A stretch of 55,721 bases of DNA from Regnicoccus frigidus. Its GTDB lineage: Bacteria > Cyanobacteriota > Cyanobacteriia > PCC-6307 > Cyanobiaceae. Shown here one piece after another: positions 50,814-55,721 of the stretch. The stretch spans positions 1 through 55,721 of the forward strand of contig JAOANE010000036.1 of the NCBI GenBank assembly GCA_025194985.1, read 5' to 3'. The stretch's first letter is position 1. Each line of letters begins with the position of its first letter. The translations under genes were made by a program, and so were the position numbers. The notes beneath the pieces were generated by a model. The model was not told the DNA's origin. It made no database searches and worked only from the letters and a program-made list of their open reading frames with translations.

Positions 50814-52280
50814 ATGGCTGCTGCTGCTCCCGTCAACACCGGCTCTAAGGGCGTTGTGCGCCAAGTGATCGGTCCAGTGCTCGACGTGGAATTTCCTGCC
50901 GGCAAACTGCCACGCATCTTCAATGCCCTGCGCATCAGTGGCCGCAACTCCGCCGGACAGGAGATCGCCCTGACGGCCGAGGTGCAGCAGCTGCTCGGAG
51001 ATCACCGCGTACGGGCGATCTCGATGAGCTCCACCGACGGTCTGGTGCGCGGCATGGAAGCCTTAGACACCGGCTCACCGATCTGTGTCCCGGTGGGAGA
51101 AGCCACCCTCGGCCGCATTTTTAACGTGCTTGGGGAGCCGGTGGACGAGCTCGGTCCTGTCACATCCAAGCTGACCGCCTCAATCCACCGCGAAGCTCCC
51201 AAGCTCACCGAGCTGGAAACCAAGCCCAAGGTGTTTGAAACCGGCATCAAGGTGATCGACCTGCTCGCCCCCTACCGCCAAGGCGGCAAGGTCGGCCTGT
51301 TTGGCGGTGCTGGCGTCGGCAAAACGGTGCTGATCCAGGAGCTGATCAACAACATCGCCAAGGAGCACGGCGGCGTCTCGGTGTTCGGTGGTGTGGGCGA
51401 GCGCACCCGCGAAGGCAACGACCTCTACGAAGAGTTCAAGGAATCCGGAGTGATCAACTCCGAGGATCTGACCAAGTCAAAAGTGGCGCTCTGCTTCGGC
51501 CAGATGAACGAGCCTCCCGGTGCTCGCATGCGCGTGGGCCTTTCGGCGCTCACCATGGCGGAGCACTTCCGCGATGTGAACAACCAGGATGTCCTGCTCT
51601 TCATCGATAATATCTTCCGCTTCGTCCAGGCAGGATCGGAAGTGAGCGCCCTGTTGGGTCGCATGCCGTCCGCCGTGGGTTATCAGCCCACCCTTGGCAC
51701 CGACGTCGGCGAGCTCCAAGAGCGCATCACCTCCACCCTTGCAGGCTCCATCACATCGATTCAGGCTGTGTATGTGCCTGCCGACGATCTGACCGATCCA
51801 GCTCCCGCCACCACCTTTGCCCACCTCGATGCCACCACGGTTCTGAGCCGTGGTTTGGCCTCCAAAGGCATCTACCCGGCTGTGGATCCTCTCGATTCCA
51901 CCAGCACGATGCTTCAGCCGGCCGTCGTCGGAGATGATCACTACCGGACAGCGAGGGCAGTGCAATCTACACTGCAGCGTTATAAGGAACTTCAGGATAT
52001 CATTGCCATTCTTGGTCTTGATGAACTTTCTGAAGACGATCGCAGTACCGTGAACCGGGCCCGCAAGATCGAGAAATTCCTCTCTCAGCCCTTTTTCGTG
52101 GCCGAGATCTTCACGGGTATGTCCGGCAAATACGTGAAGTTGGAAGACACCATCAAGGGCTTCAACATGATTCTTGCTGGTGAGCTTGATGATCTTCCCG
52201 AAGCAGCTTTCTATCTGGTCGGCACGGTTGAAGATGTCAGGGCGAAGGCAGAAAAGCTGAGCGCTGAAGCTAAATCCTGA
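50814..52280 (+). CDS. atpD: ATP synthase F1 subunit beta
   Basis: The catalytic subunit of F1 (called atpB in plastid usage). The 488-residue product has GVVRQVIGPVLDVEFPAGKL, the P-loop GGAGVGKTVLIQELI near residue 163, the catalytic region GERTREGNDLYEEF and PSAVGYQPTLGTDVGELQER. ATG 50814 is chosen over the upstream frame, which has no similarity. atpC follows after 40 bases; the two-gene atpD-atpC operon apart from the other F1Fo genes is usual in cyanobacteria. Confidence 0.97.
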   Translation: MAAAAPVNTGSKGVVRQVIGPVLDVEFPAGKLPRIFNALRISGRNSAGQEIALTAEVQQLLGDHRVRAISMSSTDGLVRGMEALDTGSPICVPVGEATLGRIFNVLGEPVDELGPVTSKLTASIHREAPKLTELETKPKVFETGIKVIDLLAPYRQGGKVGLFGGAGVGKTVLIQELINNIAKEHGGVSVFGGVGERTREGNDLYEEFKESGVINSEDLTKSKVALCFGQMNEPPGARMRVGLSALTMAEHFRDVNNQDVLLFIDNIFRFVQAGSEVSALLGRMPSAVGYQPTLGTDVGELQERITSTLAGSITSIQAVYVPADDLTDPAPATTFAHLDATTVLSRGLASKGIYPAVDPLDSTSTMLQPAVVGDDHYRTARAVQSTLQRYKELQDIIAILGLDELSEDDRSTVNRARKIEKFLSQPFFVAEIFTGMSGKYVKLEDTIKGFNMILAGELDDLPEAAFYLVGTVEDVRAKAEKLSAEAKS

Positions 52281-52320
52281 CTTGATCATTGTTGAATCGC
52301 CATTCTGAAGACCCCCGCCG

Positions 52321-52728
52321 ATGACAATCAACCTGCGCGTTCTGGCACCTGATCAGAGCGTTTTCGATGGCGATGCCGACGAGGTGATCCTGCCCAGCAC
52401 CACAGGCCAACTGGGTATCTTGCCGGGCCATGTGTCCTTGCTGACGGCCCTTGATGTGGGCGTGATGCGTTTGCGGATGGGCAAGGATTGGACCTCCATT
52501 GCCTTGATGGGCGGTTTTGCCGAGGTGGAAGCGAACCAGGTGACTGTGCTGGTGAACATCGCTGAACTCGGCTCCAGCATTCAGCCTGATGAGGCCCAGA
52601 AGGCCCTTGATGAGGCCCAACTTGCGGCCACCGGCTTTGAGGGGCAACCTTCAAGCAGCGACAAGATCAAGGCCCAGCAGACCCTGGCCCGTGCGCGCGC
52701 ACGTCTCCAGGCCAGCCGAGCCTCCTGA
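52321..52728 (+). CDS. atpC: ATP synthase F1 subunit epsilon
   Basis: The central-stalk regulatory subunit. The 135-residue protein starts with the beta-sandwich LRVLAPDQSVFDGDADEVIL and GQLGILPGHVSLLTALDVGV, and ends in a helical hairpin (KIKAQQTLARARARLQASRA). It follows atpD and is closed by the terminator at 52757. Confidence 0.96.
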   Translation: MTINLRVLAPDQSVFDGDADEVILPSTTGQLGILPGHVSLLTALDVGVMRLRMGKDWTSIALMGGFAEVEANQVTVLVNIAELGSSIQPDEAQKALDEAQLAATGFEGQPSSSDKIKAQQTLARARARLQASRAS

Positions 52729-52756
52729 AGACTGGAGACACCACAGCCAGGTCATG

Positions 52757-52784
52757 AAAAAAGCGCCCTTTGGGGCGCTTTTTT
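52757..52784. terminator. Bidirectional terminator between atpC and PSRP-3
   Basis: AAAAAAGCGCCC, loop TTTG, GGGCGCTTTTTT forms a strong stem with A- and T-runs on both sides, serving atpC on the plus strand and the PSRP-3 gene on the minus strand. Confidence 0.93.
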
Positions 52785-52826
52785 GTTGGTATGGCTTGGG
52801 CGTTTATTGCGCTTTGGCCAGCTGAT

Positions 52827-53411
52827 TCAGGCCGTACCGCAGAAGGTGACGTCGGGGAACTTGAGCTTGGCCTCATCCAGCGACTTGCCTTTGCCTTCTT
52901 CCTGCCAGTAATTGATCACCTCAGTGGCCTTGTTGAGGATTTCAACGCGCTCGTTGTCGGTGATCCAGGATTTGGCTTCCAGTTCCGTCTTCATCGTTTC
53001 CCAGGCATCTTCGCGAGGCCAGAAGAAGTAGGAGGTGAGGGGGCTGGGGCCACCGCCGACGATCTGATCGACGGCCAGGGCGACGTTGGTGGGCAGCCAG
53101 AGGATCTTGAGCAAAAAGCGGCCCTCATCGGCTTTCGGCGTATGACCGGAAGGAACGCCGTCCTCATCAACCGTGGCCGTGGCCAGGGCCGCACTGGCGC
53201 CGCTCAGGGCCGGCCGCCCTTTCGTGGTGCCCTCGTCGTCTTCAGCGGCAGCAGCGGTTTCCGCCGGGCTGTGACGGGTCAGCTCCCTATTGGCAGCTCC
53301 TGGTTCGGGCGAGCTGGGGGCTGGCACACGCTTTACCGTGGCTGGAACGGATGCAGGAGTGGAGGCTTCGGCCGCCTCAATCTCTGGAGCAGCACTGTCT
53401 GGGGCCGTCAT
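52827..53411 (-). CDS. Ribosomal protein PSRP-3/Ycf65 with long N-terminal extension
   Basis: A 30S-associated protein found in cyanobacteria and plastids. The C-terminal 95 residues match the family: FLLKILWLPTNVALAVDQIV, SPLTSYFFWPREDAWETMK and NERVEILNKATEVINYWQEE. The first 97 residues are an Ala/Pro/Glu/Thr-rich, low-complexity extension, whereas the family is typically about 100 residues in all. ATG 53411 is chosen; TTG 53426 would add five residues. It faces atpC across a shared terminator. Confidence 0.9.
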   Translation of the reverse strand: MTAPDSAAPEIEAAEASTPASVPATVKRVPAPSSPEPGAANRELTRHSPAETAAAAEDDEGTTKGRPALSGASAALATATVDEDGVPSGHTPKADEGRFLLKILWLPTNVALAVDQIVGGGPSPLTSYFFWPREDAWETMKTELEAKSWITDNERVEILNKATEVINYWQEEGKGKSLDEAKLKFPDVTFCGTA

Positions 53412-53471
53412 GGGTTCGGCGCTCAAGGCATAAAATCAAACATCAAACCTACCAGCCCAGCCGAGACACCC

Positions 53472-54260
53472 CTGAGTCAGCAAGCCGTTCTGCTCTTCGA
53501 TATCGATGGCGTGATCAGGGATGTGGGCGGCAGTTACCGTCGCGCCCTGGTTGAAACCGTGAAGCATTTTTGCGGTTGGAGTCCGCAAGCTGCAGCGATT
53601 GATGCGCTCAAGGGCGAAGGAATCTGGAACAACGACTGGGATGCAGCACTGGAGCTGCTGCGCCGCCATGGCCACAGCCCCTTGCCGGCCCATGCCGCCC
53701 TGGTGGATGTCTTCAGCCGCTTTTATTTCGGTGGCGATCCCCAGGCGGATCCCGCCAGTTGGAGCGGTTTCATTCGCAACGAACCGTTGCTGGTGGAGGC
53801 GGCCTTCTTCGAGAGCCTCAGCGCTGCCGGGATCGCCTGGGGATTCGTCAGTGGTGCCGAGCCCAGCTCGGCTCGCTATGTGCTTTCGGGCCGGCTGGGC
53901 CTGGGTGATCCGCCCCTGGTGGCCATGGGCGATGCTCCCGACAAGCCTGATCCCGCCGGCCTGCTTCGGCTCGCCACCAGCCTTTGTGCTGGCACCCTGG
54001 GGGCCGGAGCCCCACCTGTCGCCTATCTCGGTGACACCGTGGCTGACGTGCAGACGGTGCTTAACGCCCGCAGACAACGGCCCGATCAGCGCTGGCTGAG
54101 CCTGGCGGTGGTACCACCTCACCTGCAGGTTCCGGGTCTGGAGGAGCAGCGCAGCGCCTACGAAGACAGCCTGCGCGCTGCCGGAGCCGATCGCTTGCTC
54201 CCCTCCACCTCCGCACTTCAGCCCGCCGGCCTGCTCAAGTGGCTGGCCTCAGGCTCCTGA
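53472..54260 (+). CDS. HAD-superfamily hydrolase (TIGR01548-like)
   Basis: A protein of about 262 residues with HAD motif I AVLLFDIDGVIRDVGGSYRR, motif II region GFVSGAEPSSARYVL, the Lys region GDAPDKPDPAG and motif IV AYLGDTVADVQTVL. It resembles a cyanobacterial HAD subfamily of unknown substrate. No ATG, GTG or TTG occurs in frame near the start of homology; CTG 53472 (then SQQAVLLFDID) is the best candidate. The frame is open far upstream, but that part overlaps the PSRP-3 gene. Confidence 0.8.
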   Translation: MSQQAVLLFDIDGVIRDVGGSYRRALVETVKHFCGWSPQAAAIDALKGEGIWNNDWDAALELLRRHGHSPLPAHAALVDVFSRFYFGGDPQADPASWSGFIRNEPLLVEAAFFESLSAAGIAWGFVSGAEPSSARYVLSGRLGLGDPPLVAMGDAPDKPDPAGLLRLATSLCAGTLGAGAPPVAYLGDTVADVQTVLNARRQRPDQRWLSLAVVPPHLQVPGLEEQRSAYEDSLRAAGADRLLPSTSALQPAGLLKWLASGS

Positions 54261-54261
54261 T

Positions 54262-55581
54262 TCAGCGCTCCAGCGCCGCCACCGACTTGAGCGCGGCGGC
54301 GCTGAGCACCTCATGGCCGCCCGCTGTCACGGCCACATCGTCTTCGATGCGGATGCCGATGCCTTTCCAGCGGGGATCAATGCTTGGTTGACCTTCCGGG
54401 ATGGGAAGCCGATCACTCACGTACAAACCTGGCTCCACCGTGAGCACCATGCCCGGCTCCAGCGGCTGCGGATGCTCGCCGAGGCGATAGGCCCCGACAT
54501 CGTGGACATCGAGGCCCAGCCAGTGGCCGGTGCGGTGCATGTAGAGGTGGCGGTAGGCCCCTTGCTCGATCAGGCCATCCACCTCTCCCACCAGCAGGCC
54601 CAGGTCCACCAGCCCCTCGACGAGCACCCGTAGGGCCGCCCCATGCACCTGCTCGGCATCGGCCTCGGGCCTGACCGTGGCGATCGCCTTCTCCTGGGCG
54701 GCGAGTACGAGTTCATAGAGGGCGCGTTGCTCTGCGCTGAAGCGCCCGTTGATGGGGAAGGTTCGGGTGATGTCGCCGTTGTAGTAATCGCTGAGGCTGC
54801 AGCCGGCATCGATCAACAACAGGTCGCCACCGACAAGCGGGGCGTTGTTGCTGGTGTAGTGCAGCACGCAGGCATTGTCTCCGCCCGCCACGATCGAGCC
54901 GTAGGCCGGTCCGCGCGCCCCCTGCTCCATGAAGTGCTGCTCGATCACCGCCTGCACCTGCCGCTCATTGAGCCCCGGCCGCGCCAGCTGGCGGGCCCGT
55001 TCATGGGCCTCCGCTGAGATCCGTCCGGCCAGCCGCATCCGCTCGAGTTCATCGGCAGACTTGCGCAGTCGCAGCGCGTGCAGGAGCGGGCAGGGTGCCA
55101 CCAGGCCCATGGCCGCCTGGCCGTTGCGCGGGGCACGGTCGAGCTGGGCTGCCCAGGCAGCCAGCAGCAACGGCTCCACATCCGGATGGCGACCTATCCG
55201 GAAGGCCAGGCCCTCCGCTCCCTGCAGATAGCCGCCCAGCCGCTCCGCCAGCTCCTGGCGGGGATGGGCCAGATCGGCCCCGAACTGTTCGACGGCTCCT
55301 TCACATCCCCAGCGGAACCCGTTCCAGACCTCGGCGGCAGGATCCTTCGGCTCCACGAACAGAACGAAGGGGTGCTCGGGGCAATGGGGCAGGAACAGGG
55401 CCACCGCGCCGGGTTCATCAAAGCCGGTGAGATACCAGAAATCGCTCTGCTGGCGGAACGGATGCTCCACATCGGCATGGTGGGTGACCAGCGGCGCCGC
55501 CGGAATAACGGCCGCCACGCCGCCGAGCTGGTCAAGAAAGCGCGCTCGGCGCTGGCCGAACTCTGCGGCGGTGATCACCAT
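54262..55581 (-). CDS. pepP: Aminopeptidase P (Xaa-Pro aminopeptidase)
   Basis: Removes an N-terminal residue preceding proline; a Mn-dependent pita-bread enzyme. The 439-residue product has the N-terminal domain start FGQRRARFLDQLG, the metal ligands in LLIDAGCSLSDYYNGDITRT, HRTGHWLGLDVHDVG, MVLTVEPGLYVSD and GIGIRIEDDVAVT. ATG 55581 (MVITAAEF) is chosen; the frame runs on to 55614. It converges with the HAD gene with a one-base gap. Confidence 0.94.
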   Translation of the reverse strand: MVITAAEFGQRRARFLDQLGGVAAVIPAAPLVTHHADVEHPFRQQSDFWYLTGFDEPGAVALFLPHCPEHPFVLFVEPKDPAAEVWNGFRWGCEGAVEQFGADLAHPRQELAERLGGYLQGAEGLAFRIGRHPDVEPLLLAAWAAQLDRAPRNGQAAMGLVAPCPLLHALRLRKSADELERMRLAGRISAEAHERARQLARPGLNERQVQAVIEQHFMEQGARGPAYGSIVAGGDNACVLHYTSNNAPLVGGDLLLIDAGCSLSDYYNGDITRTFPINGRFSAEQRALYELVLAAQEKAIATVRPEADAEQVHGAALRVLVEGLVDLGLLVGEVDGLIEQGAYRHLYMHRTGHWLGLDVHDVGAYRLGEHPQPLEPGMVLTVEPGLYVSDRLPIPEGQPSIDPRWKGIGIRIEDDVAVTAGGHEVLSAAALKSVAALER

Positions 55582-55692
55582 GGAGGCAAGCTCAGAACAG
55601 CAGGACGTTGGCACAACCGATTAAATGAATGGTATGGGTCCCAGAGTGCAAGGACGGTATGGGCATGAGCCGGCCACGATGACGCTGAGCGG

Positions 55693-55721
55693 ATGAACGA
55701 GCTGCTTGGGCTGGCCGGATT
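55693..55721 (+). CDS. Possible 5' end of a gene cut by the window edge
   Basis: An ATG at 55693 opens a frame reading MNELLGLAG to the end of the window, in the divergent direction from pepP. Only nine residues are visible, so nothing can be said about the product. Confidence 0.3.

Noticed and set aside
52770..53471. Long open frame upstream of the HAD hydrolase
   Set aside because: It runs antisense to the PSRP-3 gene, has a Gly/Arg/Phe-rich shadow translation, and only the part after 53472 resembles a protein family.

Overview
This GC-rich window carries the core chromosome of a cyanobacterium. The diagnostic genes are a complete circadian clock cluster (kaiA, kaiB, kaiC), the NblS-type sensor kinase, cytochrome c550 (psbV), plant-type ferredoxin (petF), the ferredoxin-thioredoxin reductase variable chain (ftrV), the plastid-type ribosomal protein PSRP-3/Ycf65, the photosystem II S4-domain protein, and several cyanobacterial DUF families (DUF1825, DUF1818, DUF2811). 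HIP1 palindromes (GCGATCGC) are frequent. High GC together with the order purD-nblS-kaiC-kaiB-kaiA-rplU-rpmA-truB suggests an alpha-cyanobacterium of the Cyanobium / high-GC Synechococcus type; this is inference, since no rRNA is present. Intact kaiA argues against Prochlorococcus.

Layout. 1-6.3 kb, minus strand: PlsC-like acyltransferase, exported Mn-type superoxide dismutase with an overlapping WbuC-type cupin, flavin amine oxidase coupled to pyrF, tyrS, DUF1825. 6.4-9.6 kb, plus strand: a helix-hairpin-helix protein coupled to a GIY-YIG protein, pepA, a small membrane protein. 9.6-18.4 kb, minus strand: a long envelope cluster, in transcription order a secreted unknown, purC, bamA, lpxC, fabZ, lpxA, lpxB, msrA. 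18.4-24.7 kb: purD and nblS facing kaiABC. 24.8-29.8 kb: rplU, rpmA, a methyltransferase, a queuosine-precursor-type transporter, truB, yebC, nagB. 29.8-38.1 kb: SpoIID-like protein, rnz, psbV, petF, prmA, serA, PSII S4 protein. 38.2-45.8 kb: tRNA-Val(GAC), murD, EVE protein, membrane protein, DUF2811, DUF1818, rpoZ, an unusual Hsp70-like protein, ftrV, pyrR. 45.9-55.7 kb: gpmI, secG, an exported msrB, groESL with a CIRCE operator, atpD-atpC, PSRP-3, a HAD hydrolase and pepP.

Functionally the window mixes outer-membrane and lipid A biogenesis, purine and pyrimidine synthesis, translation, redox and photosynthesis, and clock timing. No phage, transposon, CRISPR array, toxin-antitoxin or secondary-metabolite cluster was recognised, and I found no clearly new multi-gene system. 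The observations most worth following are the Ser-to-Thr change at the KaiC phosphorylation pair, the low GC of kaiABC against its surroundings, AT-rich 19-bp tandem repeats between tRNA-Val and murD, the helix-hairpin-helix/GIY-YIG gene pair, the three exported antioxidant enzymes, the long N-terminal extension on PSRP-3, and two genes (truB and the HAD hydrolase) without a canonical start codon where homologues begin.
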